Assembly (NCBI RefSeq): GCF_002100145.1
Contig: NZ_JXQD01000025.1
Location: forward strand, 654,166-718,165
DNA: 64,000 nt
From: Vibrio sp. qd031
GTDB lineage: Bacteria > Pseudomonadota > Gammaproteobacteria > Enterobacterales > Vibrionaceae
Reading direction: 5' to 3'
Part shown: one piece after another, positions 10,101 through 17,731 of the stretch
Position numbering within the stretch: position 1 is the stretch's first letter
Layout of the letters: each line of letters begins with the position of its first letter
Made by a program: the position numbers and the translations under genes
The notes under the pieces: model-generated
What the model saw: only the letters and a program-made list of their open reading frames with translations
Databases searched by the model: none
Told to the model about the DNA's origin: nothing

Positions 10101-10187
10101 ATTATGGCAGGTTTAGGCTTTGCTACCGTGTTGACGCTCATTGTTGTTCCATTGCTTTATGCAACATTCTATAACGTAAAAGCTTAG
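7140..10187 (+). CDS. RND efflux pump, AcrB/MexB-type inner-membrane transporter
   Basis: A 1015-aa proton-driven pump of the RND superfamily. It begins with AQFFINKRVISWLFIVVLLV, has the large periplasmic loops, and carries the TM4 motif GMLVDNAIVVVEGI that holds the proton-relay aspartate. The C-terminal repeat ends in GILVMDQ-like (GIVLMDQIN) and TLIVVPLLYA segments. The length is full. It forms one unit with the two adaptors and is followed by a terminator. No outer-membrane factor gene is present, so a TolC encoded elsewhere is inferred. The substrate is unknown. Confidence 0.93.
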   Translation: MNMAQFFINKRVISWLFIVVLLVGGALSFQNLGRLEDPAFTVKDAMVIGLYPGATALEVEEELTYPLEKAIRQLPYVDKVTSNSSKGKTQIMVSMGMQYGPDELPQIWDEMRRKINDLEPSLPSGLQSLTVYDDFGDVYGLSLMLTGKTYDYIELKRFADYLVRELELVDGVGKVNISGAQNEQIFVEVSTERLSTFNIDLNSVLSLLTQQNAVQSAGAVMISGESLTIRPTGTLTSIEELGELVIHGRDTGKLIRLKDVATLSRGIAEKPSHQLLYNGLPALNIGISYAAEVNVVEVGKRIEARLAELESDTPLGMQLDTFYDQGAEVEQSVNGFLVSLAQAVGIVIVVLLFVMGWRSGLIIGLVLLLTVMGTFILMDNHGIELHRISLGALIIALGMLVDNAIVVVEGIQSGMKRGLNKKDAAIAIVKQTQWPLLGATVIAITAFAPIGLSQDATGEFMGSLFWVLLYSLFLSWVTALTITPFLAELFLKEANSDDGETKEPYQGFVFTLFRKSLVLALRFRWLSIIMLIALMGSAVVGFKEVKQQFFPISNTPIFFVNVWMPQGTDIRETSAQASDIEAFVRQQQEVDYVATTIGQGLQRYMLTYNSEKSYESYAQLLVRANDLDSLFVLVERFYHQLPAEFPLANFRIQVGEFGPSPASKIEARIVGPDTHTLRSIATDIEKIIAADPGARNVKNNWQERTKTLVPQFNESKARRLGVSKQDFSKTLNMAFGGSTMGSFRDGTKQLPIVVRLPEAERLDVNTLELLKIWSPTMQSYVPLTQVMDDITLQWEEPLIMRRDRKREITVLADHDILSLETPAVLFDRIRPAVEAYPMPIGYELQWGGEYESQNDAREALASAMPLGYAIMFIITMLLFNSVRQPLVIWLTVPLAIIGVSFGLLGTSMPFSFTALLGLLSLSGMILKNGIVLMDQINMDLSSGKAPYDAVLDSATSRVLPVSMAAVTTILGMLPLIVDPFFGSLAVTIMAGLGFATVLTLIVVPLLYATFYNVKA

Positions 10188-10216
10188 GTTGAACCAACAC
10201 TAGCAACCATAGTTCT

Positions 10217-10245
10217 AAAGGCTAACAGTAATGTTAGCCTTTTTA
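10217..10245 (+). terminator. Terminator of the RND operon
   Basis: An 11-bp stem (AAAGGCTAACA / TGTTAGCCTTT) with a GTAA loop is followed by T residues, about 30 bp after the pump gene. Confidence 0.9.
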
Positions 10246-10298
10246 ATTGAGCTCTAATACCTGCATCACTGCGGCGTGACTAAAGCCCAAATAAAACA

Positions 10299-10329
10299 AA
10301 ACCCCGAGGCTGGTAAGGCCTCGGGGTTT
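10299..10329 (-). terminator. Terminator of rplY
   Basis: A 12-bp GC-rich stem (AAACCCCGAGGC / GCCTCGGGGTTT) with a 7-nt loop. On the minus strand it is followed by a T-rich tract, which fits the end of the rplY transcript. Confidence 0.88.
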
Positions 10330-10415
10330 CAAATTCTTTTTCGATTATCGGGTGGTAAATCCAATAGTCGTATATGCAAAAGGTTGGATTATCCTGCTAA
10401 TTCCTTGGTAGGGAA

Positions 10416-10694
10416 TTAGATACGGATGAAGTCCATGTGCTCAACTTTTGGCTTGAACGCGTGACGTTGAACGTCTTGTGGCTTAACCTTAACTTCTGCG
10501 CCGTCTACCACTAGAGTGATTGACTCGTAGAACTCAGGCTTGTCCATTTGGTTCAAAACTTCATCGTGGTTTAGAGCGATTGCAACTGCTTCTGCTTCAC
10601 CACCATAGATAACTGCTGGGAATTTACCAGCGTGACGTAGGCGGCGGCTCGCACCTTTACCTAGTTCAGTACGTACTACTGCTTCAAATTTCAT
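10416..10694 (-). CDS. rplY: 50S ribosomal protein L25
   Basis: A 92-aa 5S rRNA-binding protein of the short, single-domain (non-CTC) type found in gammaproteobacteria. It is recognisable from [20 protein letters not shown] and FPAVIYGG at the N-terminus and the conserved [20 protein letters not shown] end. It lies beside radD and rsuA as in E. coli. A 200-bp gap upstream probably holds its promoter; I could not fix the -35/-10 pair with confidence. Confidence 0.97.
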   Translation of the reverse strand: MKFEAVVRTELGKGASRRLRHAGKFPAVIYGGEAEAVAIALNHDEVLNQMDKPEFYESITLVVDGAEVKVKPQDVQRHAFKPKVEHMDFIRI

Positions 10695-10896
10695 AGTATA
10701 ACTCTCGAAATTGATGATTAATTAAGTCCCACAATGTAATGCGACCTTACTTGTGGCTAGTTCGCTAGTGTTTGTTTCATACTAAATGAATGGACAAACA
10801 GCTAAAGCGAGCGCGGAGTCTATCATCATGATTCGTTTGAGGCAAGATGTTCACCGGCTTTCGCATCGATATTTCGCTGTTCCATAATGGGCATTA

Positions 10897-12633
10897 CTAA
10901 CCGGAAAGCTCATCGTCAAAAATCTTCTCTTTTAACGTCCAAAAGCGCCCCTGTTTTGCCGCAATAATAAATGAGGGTAAACGAAAACGATGCTGATTGT
11001 CGACCGCTGCAGTTGGCGTTAGAGCGTTATAAGGGTTATGTTTATCAGCAAGGTGTGGGCGTACAAACTGTTTTGCAAAGCGCTGTTTTTGAGCTTTGCT
11101 GGTTAAAAACCATTGCTCACTGACGCGTGCTCCTTCTTCACTGACATAATCAACTTTTAAATAGTTTTTATTGTTCTTGTCCTTGCGCGTTTCCATCGTC
11201 ATATCGTGACAGGCAAACACTAAGTGATTTTTTAGATTGAGAGCGTCTTTAAGCTTTTTATCGGGATCCACTAAAACGGCGTCGCACTCATGACATATTC
11301 GAGCCGCGATATCGTTGCCTGCTCCGCATTGGTTGCAATACTTGGCCTTAAATCGGTAGTCGCAATGCTCTCGGTGGCCATCATCATCTTCAAAGTAGCC
11401 TCGGCACTTTCGGCCAAAGTGCTCTAATAAGTATCCGTTGCTATCTAATTTACCCCAAAAGTTATTATTGAAACCACACGCTGGACAGGGGATAGTGACG
11501 ATTTCACTGTCTGAGTCTGGTTTAGGTTCGCCAACCTCTGGCTGATACAAATCAAAGGTATTGCCCGCATATTCGAGTATCAGGCATTCTTGTTTCCCGT
11601 CGCAAAGTCGTAACCCGCGCCCGATAATTTGTTGGTAGAGACTTACAGACTCTGTTGGCCTTAGTATCGCAATGAGATCCACATGAGGGGCGTCAAATCC
11701 AGTGGTGAGTACAGACACATTGACAAGATACTTTATATCTCGTTGTTTAAAGCGCGTGATGATGTCGTCTCGTTCTTTGGTCGGCGTATCACCAATGACA
11801 ATCGCTGATTCTTGATCAGGTAACAGCGTTAGTACCTCTTGAGCATGTCGTACTGTCGCGGCAAAAATCATGACCCCATGCTTGTCTTTGGCAACACTTA
11901 ATATTTGTTGGACGATTTGTGGAGTGACTCGACGACTGGCGTCTAGCACCTGATCGAGTTCTGACTCTTTAAATCTTCCCATGCTCGTTGGTTTAAGTGT
12001 TGAAAAATCGTAGCTTAGCGTCGGCGCATCCAATATTCTGGCTGGGGTTAAAAAGGATTCATCAAGTAAATATTGTATTGGGAGCTCGTAAATACAATCT
12101 CTAAAGTACCGCTCTGTGTCTGTTCTCACCATTCCCTTTGTGTGGTATTGGTAAATCCATCCCAATCCCAAGCGATATGGTGTTGCCGTAAGACCTAATA
12201 TACGAATAGTGGGGTTGATAGATTGCAGGTGACTAAGCACTTTTTGATAACTGGATTTTTTGTTGTCGGATACTCGATGGCATTCATCGATGACTACTAG
12301 CGAAAAAGGTTGGCTAAACTGCTCTAAACTGTTTACCACCGATTGTACAGACGCAAAGACGACTTGCTGCTGGTGTTCCTTTCGCCCTAAGCCTGCCGAA
12401 AAAATGGATGCAGTGACGCCGTAACTTTCGTACTTGGCGTGATTTTGCTCGACGAGTTCTTTGACGTGTGTCAGAACGAGAACTTTACCGCGAGCAATTC
12501 GTGCCAACTCAGCGATCACTAAGCTCTTTCCAGCTCCCGTCGGAAGAACAATTACCGCTGGTGAGTGATGACGACGGAAATAGTGAACAACGGCTTTAAC
12601 GGCATCGGATTGATAATTACGAAGTTTGTACAT
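10897..12633 (-). CDS. radD: RadD (YejH) superfamily 2 DNA-repair helicase
   Basis: A 578-aa SF2 helicase very close to E. coli RadD, which is ATP-dependent and acts with RecA and SSB in double-strand break repair. Walker A is PTGAGKS, the DEAD-box position is DECHR, and motif VI is QQIIGRGLRL. The C-terminal third has zinc-finger cysteines (CPACGF, CNQCGAGNDIAARICHEC). The ATG at 12633 matches the E. coli N-terminus; an eight-codon TTG extension is possible but less likely. It is divergent from rsuA, and the rplY-radD-rsuA-bcr order is shared with E. coli. Confidence 0.95.
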   Translation of the reverse strand: MYKLRNYQSDAVKAVVHYFRRHHSPAVIVLPTGAGKSLVIAELARIARGKVLVLTHVKELVEQNHAKYESYGVTASIFSAGLGRKEHQQQVVFASVQSVVNSLEQFSQPFSLVVIDECHRVSDNKKSSYQKVLSHLQSINPTIRILGLTATPYRLGLGWIYQYHTKGMVRTDTERYFRDCIYELPIQYLLDESFLTPARILDAPTLSYDFSTLKPTSMGRFKESELDQVLDASRRVTPQIVQQILSVAKDKHGVMIFAATVRHAQEVLTLLPDQESAIVIGDTPTKERDDIITRFKQRDIKYLVNVSVLTTGFDAPHVDLIAILRPTESVSLYQQIIGRGLRLCDGKQECLILEYAGNTFDLYQPEVGEPKPDSDSEIVTIPCPACGFNNNFWGKLDSNGYLLEHFGRKCRGYFEDDDGHREHCDYRFKAKYCNQCGAGNDIAARICHECDAVLVDPDKKLKDALNLKNHLVFACHDMTMETRKDKNNKNYLKVDYVSEEGARVSEQWFLTSKAQKQRFAKQFVRPHLADKHNPYNALTPTAAVDNQHRFRLPSFIIAAKQGRFWTLKEKIFDDELSG

Positions 12634-12784
12634 CTGAAGGTAAAATTTGTCACACAATTAAGACGAATACTCGTATAATAGTGCCTTCGTTCGATTTCTT
12701 AGTCCACTCCTTCTGCAAGCAACATTTGCATGGGTGCCTTCAAGCATCGTCCATCCTCTCAAAGTAATAATAGGTGTAGCAGTA

Positions 12785-13498
12785 ATGCGGTTAGACAAAT
12801 TTCTTTGTGACTGTTTAGGAGTCACTCGCAAAGAAGCGACCAAACTTCTCAAGTCAGGTGCCATAGAACTAAATCAAAAAACAGTGAAAAGCGGCTCAGT
12901 TAAAGTCTCTGATCAAGATTCAGTGTGCTGGCAGGAACGAGAATTAGCCCTCAAGGGACCTCGCTATATTATGCTCTACAAGCCCGAAGGCTTTGTATGC
13001 TCGCATGAAGACGGGTTTAATCATACGGCGTTTGTATTGCTAGACGAGGTTCGTTATGACGATTTGCATTTTGCTGGTCGCTTGGATGTGGATACCACAG
13101 GATTAGTGCTGATCACCGATGACGGACAATGGTCCCATCGAATCACCTCACCAAAACACAAGTGTTCAAAAACCTACCTAGTAGAGCTTGCCGACCCTAT
13201 CCAATCACACTATGCCGCTGAGATAGAGCAGGGGATATTGCTTCGAAATGAAAAAGAGCCGACAAAACCCGGTGTGATGGAACAAATTGACTTACATACC
13301 GCTCGCTTAACCATTTCAGAAGGGAAATACCATCAAGTTAAGCGCATGTTTGCCGCGCTCGGAAATAAAGTAGAAGGGTTACATCGAGAGTCGATCGGTG
13401 CGATCACTCTTGACCCAAACTTAGAGCCAGGCGAATACAGAGATCTCACCGAACAAGAAATCCTTTCCGTATGGCCTTCATCAAAGGAACATGAATGA
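12785..13498 (+). CDS. rsuA: 16S rRNA pseudouridine-516 synthase RsuA
   Basis: A 237-aa RsuA/RluB-type pseudouridine synthase. It has an N-terminal S4 RNA-binding domain (MRLDKFLCDCLGVTRKEATKL) and the catalytic motif GRLDVDTTGLVL, in which the first Asp is the nucleophile. The ATG at 12785 starts the S4 domain; the upstream in-frame ATG at 12734 adds residues unlike the family. It overlaps bcr by 4 nt (ATGA), which points to one translationally coupled operon, as in E. coli. Confidence 0.95.
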   Translation: MRLDKFLCDCLGVTRKEATKLLKSGAIELNQKTVKSGSVKVSDQDSVCWQERELALKGPRYIMLYKPEGFVCSHEDGFNHTAFVLLDEVRYDDLHFAGRLDVDTTGLVLITDDGQWSHRITSPKHKCSKTYLVELADPIQSHYAAEIEQGILLRNEKEPTKPGVMEQIDLHTARLTISEGKYHQVKRMFAALGNKVEGLHRESIGAITLDPNLEPGEYRDLTEQEILSVWPSSKEHE

Positions 13499-14685
13499 AC
13501 CAAGTTCAAGCCCCAAAGCTGAGTCTTTTCCTCTTTATTTTACTCGGTGCGATCAGTGCAATAACGCCACTGGCGATTGACCTATACCTACCGGCTATGC
13601 CCGCGATTGCTGATGGGTTAGGTACCGAAGCAAACCGTGTTCAAGTGACGCTTACTATCTACACGGTAGGGTTTGCGTTAGGGCAACTGCTGCATGGGCC
13701 ATTGGCAGACAGTTATGGACGAAAACCTGTGCTGGTAGCAGGGGTGGCAGCATTTGGGCTGGCCGCGATTGGATGTACCTTCGCACCTAACATAGATACT
13801 TTAATCGCTGTTCGTGCAATACAAGGCTTTGCAGGCGCTGCTGCCGCTGTTGTGATCCAAGCGGTAGTGCGGGATATGTTTCAGCGAGAAGATTTTGCTC
13901 GAACCATGTCTTTTATTACGCTGGTGATGACCGTTGCGCCGTTAGCGGCACCATTAATTGGTGGCTATTTGTCGGTGTTTTTAGGCTGGAGATTTATCTT
14001 TGGCGTGTTGGTGGTGTATTCCATACTCATCATGATCGCTATCCTAAAATACATACCAGAAACCTTACCGGTAGAAAAGAGGCAACCATTACGCTTAAAG
14101 TCTACGTTACAAAACTACGCAAGACTTCTTACTAATAAAGTCGTTCTAGGATTAGTGTTGTGCGGTGCGTTCTCATTTTCGGGGATGTTTGCATTTTTAA
14201 CTGCGGGCTCATTCGTCTATATCGATATTTATGGTGTCGCACCAGAACACTTTGGTTACCTGTTTGGACTTAATGTAGTGACATTGATTTTGATGACGAC
14301 ATTAAATGGCCGAATTGTGAAGCAAAAAGGCTCGCACTACATGATTCGTTTAGGGCTTACCATTCAGTCAATCGCCGGTCTCGGACTATTGTCTGCCTGG
14401 GTGTTTGATTTAGGGCTATGGGTGATTGTCCCTAGTGTAATGCTTTTTGTCGGTGTTATGTCGACTATAGGCAGTAATACGATGGCGCTTTTACTCGAAG
14501 AGTATCCGAGTATTGCGGGAACCGCATCATCGCTGGCAGGAACATTGAGGTTTGGCGTTGGTGGTTTAGTTGGCTTTGCTATCACCCTAATGCCAAGTGA
14601 GCAAAGTTGGCCAATGCTGGTTACCATGGCGTTTTGTTCTATGTTGTCTGTGGTGTTTTATTTTATTTTGGGGAGAAAAGCTTAA
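13495..14685 (+). CDS. bcr: Bcr/CflA-family drug:H+ antiporter (MFS)
   Basis: A 396-aa inner-membrane major-facilitator protein of the Bcr/CflA drug-export family, with twelve predicted hydrophobic segments. Family marks are AIDLYLPAMPAIA in TM1, the loop 2-3 motif GPLADSYGRKPV and the antiporter-type RAIQGFAGAAAAVV. In E. coli Bcr exports bicyclomycin and some other compounds; the substrate here is not shown. It is coupled to rsuA upstream and to the DUF2913 gene downstream (TAATG). Confidence 0.92.
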   Translation: MNQVQAPKLSLFLFILLGAISAITPLAIDLYLPAMPAIADGLGTEANRVQVTLTIYTVGFALGQLLHGPLADSYGRKPVLVAGVAAFGLAAIGCTFAPNIDTLIAVRAIQGFAGAAAAVVIQAVVRDMFQREDFARTMSFITLVMTVAPLAAPLIGGYLSVFLGWRFIFGVLVVYSILIMIAILKYIPETLPVEKRQPLRLKSTLQNYARLLTNKVVLGLVLCGAFSFSGMFAFLTAGSFVYIDIYGVAPEHFGYLFGLNVVTLILMTTLNGRIVKQKGSHYMIRLGLTIQSIAGLGLLSAWVFDLGLWVIVPSVMLFVGVMSTIGSNTMALLLEEYPSIAGTASSLAGTLRFGVGGLVGFAITLMPSEQSWPMLVTMAFCSMLSVVFYFILGRKA

Positions 14686-15362
14686 TGAGTGTCTATGTTC
14701 AACAGATCCGCAGCGTGCTAGATGATGCGCTTGCTGAGCTAGCGGTAGCCCATGAGACTAAGAAAGTGGCCAATACCCCAGTGAGCAATACCAATTATCT
14801 GGCGCGATGGATCACTAATAGTATCAAAAAGCAGCGCTATGACAGCTGCGTCGCGAAGGACTTGATTGGTTGGCAAAAAATGGCGCGAAGCAGTGGCAAT
14901 AGCAGTGCTCTGTATACGGAATTTCTTCGCTTACAGTCGTTTTACCAGCAATTATTACCGTCGATGGAAGAGTTGCAGCCTGTTACGGATTTACACATTA
15001 ATCAATTGTTGGATCGCTTGGAAGAGGCCGGTTGGAGCTGGACCAACGAATTTGTAATCAGTGGCAAAAACCAGGTGTTTACTGAGGGAAAAAGTTCGGT
15101 CGTGATGTGCGCTAAAGAGTGCGAAGAGTGGTTTGAAGCTATTGATGGTTCTGAGGCTGAGCGACTTCACAAACCGATTAGAGTGTTTGTTAGAGGGGAC
15201 CATCAGCAGTTTATAGAAACCGCAATGGAAGTAGGATTGTTGGTGCATAAGCAAAGTGATTACAAGTCGGTGATCAAATACCACGGCCTGTACTGGGTGT
15301 TTCCTGAAAATTGTGGAAAAACGCGCCCTGAAATTCCAAATGCGTTTCCAACACCAGTGTAA
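14685..15362 (+). CDS. DUF2913 family protein
   Basis: A 225-aa soluble protein with no signal peptide and no recognised catalytic motif, matching what I remember of the Vibrio family DUF2913. It has a helical first half with many charged residues, then a mixed half ending in KYHGLYWVFPENCGKTRPEIP. Its ATG overlaps the bcr stop (TAATG), so it is probably the last gene of rsuA-bcr-DUF2913. The function is unknown. It is convergent with the YbjT-like gene after a gap of only 8 bp. Confidence 0.75.
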   Translation: MSVYVQQIRSVLDDALAELAVAHETKKVANTPVSNTNYLARWITNSIKKQRYDSCVAKDLIGWQKMARSSGNSSALYTEFLRLQSFYQQLLPSMEELQPVTDLHINQLLDRLEEAGWSWTNEFVISGKNQVFTEGKSSVVMCAKECEEWFEAIDGSEAERLHKPIRVFVRGDHQQFIETAMEVGLLVHKQSDYKSVIKYHGLYWVFPENCGKTRPEIPNAFPTPV

Positions 15363-15370
15363 AACGAGTC

Positions 15371-16831
15371 TTAGGCGGAACGCTTTTGAGCTTTACGCAC
15401 AATCGCTCGGACCATACCTCTAAATATAAATAGATGAGCTGGGAACATTGCGTACCAATAGATAAGCCCCCAAAATCCTTGGGGGTGCCACCAAGCCTTA
15501 ACGCTTAATTTGCATTTTAAGGCTTGGTCTTGCTCAACTTGTTTAACAGTAAACTCGAGCCTTCCTAAACCTGGGCCTTTCATTCCAAACAGTAAAGAGA
15601 CAAATCGATTAGGCTCAATACGAATAACTTTCCATGAATCTATGTGATCGCCTAGTTGTAATTCGCGGCCTTGAGGCCGACGCCTTATGGGTTTACCGCC
15701 CCCAACAAAAAAATCCAACCACTCGCGTAGACGCCACAGACCGTTAGCGTAGAAATAACCTTGTTTAGGGCTGCCAAGCCCCATGATCACATCCCATAAT
15801 TGGGTTGGCGTACAGTCAGTAACAATACTGGCGCCCGCCACTTTTGGGTAGTACCCATAACCTGGCTGCCACCGCTTGAGCGCGGCTTCATCAAACCCCC
15901 ACACTTTGCTTTTCACAAATTCACCTTCGCTACGCAGAGTTGCAGCGACAGCGTCATCAAACGAGGTCAATTGACGTGGATAGAGCTGTTCAATTCTCTG
16001 GTTATTACCCACAAAGTCGTGTTTTAGGCCTTCCAGAAGGGCTTGGCCAATGGTGTGAGGGACGGACGTTAAAACGCGTAACCAAAGGCTTGCAAACTTT
16101 GGCGACAGAGATGAAAAGCGCCATAATTTGTGTTTAACATTAGCGTGTTTAGCGATGATCGAAAATTGTTCGGCGTACGACAAAACGTCTGGACCTGAAA
16201 CATCGATAACAGGGTCACGTTCTTGGTTTAACGGTAGAGCTATCAGTTCGGTTAAATAAAACAATAAATCGTCCAACGCTATCGGATTGGACTGCTTTTC
16301 AACCCACTTTGGCGCGACGATGTAGGGGAGGTGACAAACGATATCGCGCATAATTTCAAAGGCAGCAGAACCTGCACCAACGACAACTCCCGAACGCACT
16401 TCTATTACAGGAACGGGGCCTTCTCGAAGTCGTTCGCCCGTTTTCTTACGCGCAATAAGGTGTTGGCTATCGGTATTTTTCGGCATCAGCGAACTAAGGT
16501 AGATAATTCGACCTACCAGTTCTGGCGAAAGTTGCTGAGTTAGATTCGAGGCCCACTCTAGCTCAAACTCAAGAAAATCAACGCCTTGCGCCATACCATG
16601 AACCAAGAAATAGACAACATCAAAAGGCTCAGAGAGTGCGGCTTGGATTTGCGCTTGATTGGCTAAATCTAATGGGCGGATCGTCAAGTTGCGGTGAGCA
16701 TCAAGTCGCTGTGTAAGAAGATCGGTTTGTCGACTGCATGCAACAACCTTATGGCCTTGGTTAAGTAAATGTGGCACTAAATTGCTGCCAATATAACCGT
16801 TTGCACCAATCACTAGTATGTTTTGATTCAA
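15371..16831 (-). CDS. YbjT-like NAD(P)-binding oxidoreductase with DUF2867 domain
   Basis: A 486-aa protein in two parts. The N-terminal extended-SDR Rossmann domain has the dinucleotide motif GANGYIGSNLVPHLL at residues 9-23 and the strand motif IIYLSSL. The C-terminal DUF2867 domain has a SRPBCC-like pattern (GYGYYPKVAGASIV, then FFVGGGKPIRRRPQGRELQLGD). This is the architecture and size of E. coli YbjT, whose reaction is unknown. The last stretch is hydrophobic (LIYWYAMFPAHLFIF), so membrane contact is possible. It is a single gene. Confidence 0.82.
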   Translation of the reverse strand: MNQNILVIGANGYIGSNLVPHLLNQGHKVVACSRQTDLLTQRLDAHRNLTIRPLDLANQAQIQAALSEPFDVVYFLVHGMAQGVDFLEFELEWASNLTQQLSPELVGRIIYLSSLMPKNTDSQHLIARKKTGERLREGPVPVIEVRSGVVVGAGSAAFEIMRDIVCHLPYIVAPKWVEKQSNPIALDDLLFYLTELIALPLNQERDPVIDVSGPDVLSYAEQFSIIAKHANVKHKLWRFSSLSPKFASLWLRVLTSVPHTIGQALLEGLKHDFVGNNQRIEQLYPRQLTSFDDAVAATLRSEGEFVKSKVWGFDEAALKRWQPGYGYYPKVAGASIVTDCTPTQLWDVIMGLGSPKQGYFYANGLWRLREWLDFFVGGGKPIRRRPQGRELQLGDHIDSWKVIRIEPNRFVSLLFGMKGPGLGRLEFTVKQVEQDQALKCKLSVKAWWHPQGFWGLIYWYAMFPAHLFIFRGMVRAIVRKAQKRSA

Positions 16832-17059
16832 TTTTACCTCTGTGGCTCTTATTATTGATAAAGTTCAATGTGATAGTCGAAATACACAGTAGTATTGATG
16901 TGATTCGTGCAGCACAGTTAAAAGGGTAGCCCAATTGACTGGTTCTAGCATAACACCATGACAAATAGTACGTGTGTAATCAATTTGTTAACGAATGCTT
17001 TTTTTAGACCACATAATGTAGTAGATTTCATGGTCGCTTAACTTAAGGACATCTTTTGC

Positions 17060-17731
17060 ATGCTCACACTTAAAAACCTGAGTAAAGGTTTCGTTGATGG
17101 AGAAGAATTTCACCCTGTGCTTCAGGGCGCTGAACTGATCCTAGAGCAAGGTGAACAAATAGCCCTTATGGGAGAAAGCGGCTCTGGAAAGAGTACGCTA
17201 CTCAATCTAATTGCTGGTTTGGATAAGGTAGATAAAGGTGAGATCTGGTTTGATGATTTTGCCATGCATCGTTACAAAGAGAACAACCGTGCCAAATTTA
17301 GACGTAATAATATTGGCAACGTCTTTCAACAGTATAATCTGATCCCAACGTTAAATGTGGCCGATAACGTTCGTTTTTGTCGCCAGTTAAAAGGCCATGA
17401 CAACGACGATGGCTTGTGGCGAACGATTATGTCTGCGCTAGACTTGTTGCCGTTACTCGGGCGTTACCCAGAAGAGCTGTCGGGTGGGCAGCAGCAGCGA
17501 GCGGCTATCGCTCGTGCTTTGTATATGGAACCAAAGTTACTGCTTGCGGATGAGCCTACGGGAAGTCTCGATGAACGAAACGCCGAAGCAGTAATGCGAC
17601 TACTGACCAAACTTACCCGCGATCTAGGGTGTACATTATTGTTGGTCACACACAGTAATAAAGTGGCTGAATACATGGAACGAACCATTCGCCTTCAAGG
17701 AGGAGTATTGAATGATATGGCCCGTAGTTAA
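17060..17731 (+). CDS. ABC transporter ATP-binding protein, LolD/MacB type (AttE-like)
   Basis: A 223-aa ATPase with Walker A GESGSGKS, signature LSGGQQQR and Walker B LLLADEPTG. It is nearest to the LolD/FtsE/MacB group that partners FtsX-type permeases. It overlaps the permease by 20 nt and shares an operon with a lipocalin-like lipoprotein-export partner, the pattern of the AttEFGH system. AAGGAC stands before the ATG. Confidence 0.92.
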   Translation: MLTLKNLSKGFVDGEEFHPVLQGAELILEQGEQIALMGESGSGKSTLLNLIAGLDKVDKGEIWFDDFAMHRYKENNRAKFRRNNIGNVFQQYNLIPTLNVADNVRFCRQLKGHDNDDGLWRTIMSALDLLPLLGRYPEELSGGQQQRAAIARALYMEPKLLLADEPTGSLDERNAEAVMRLLTKLTRDLGCTLLLVTHSNKVAEYMERTIRLQGGVLNDMARS

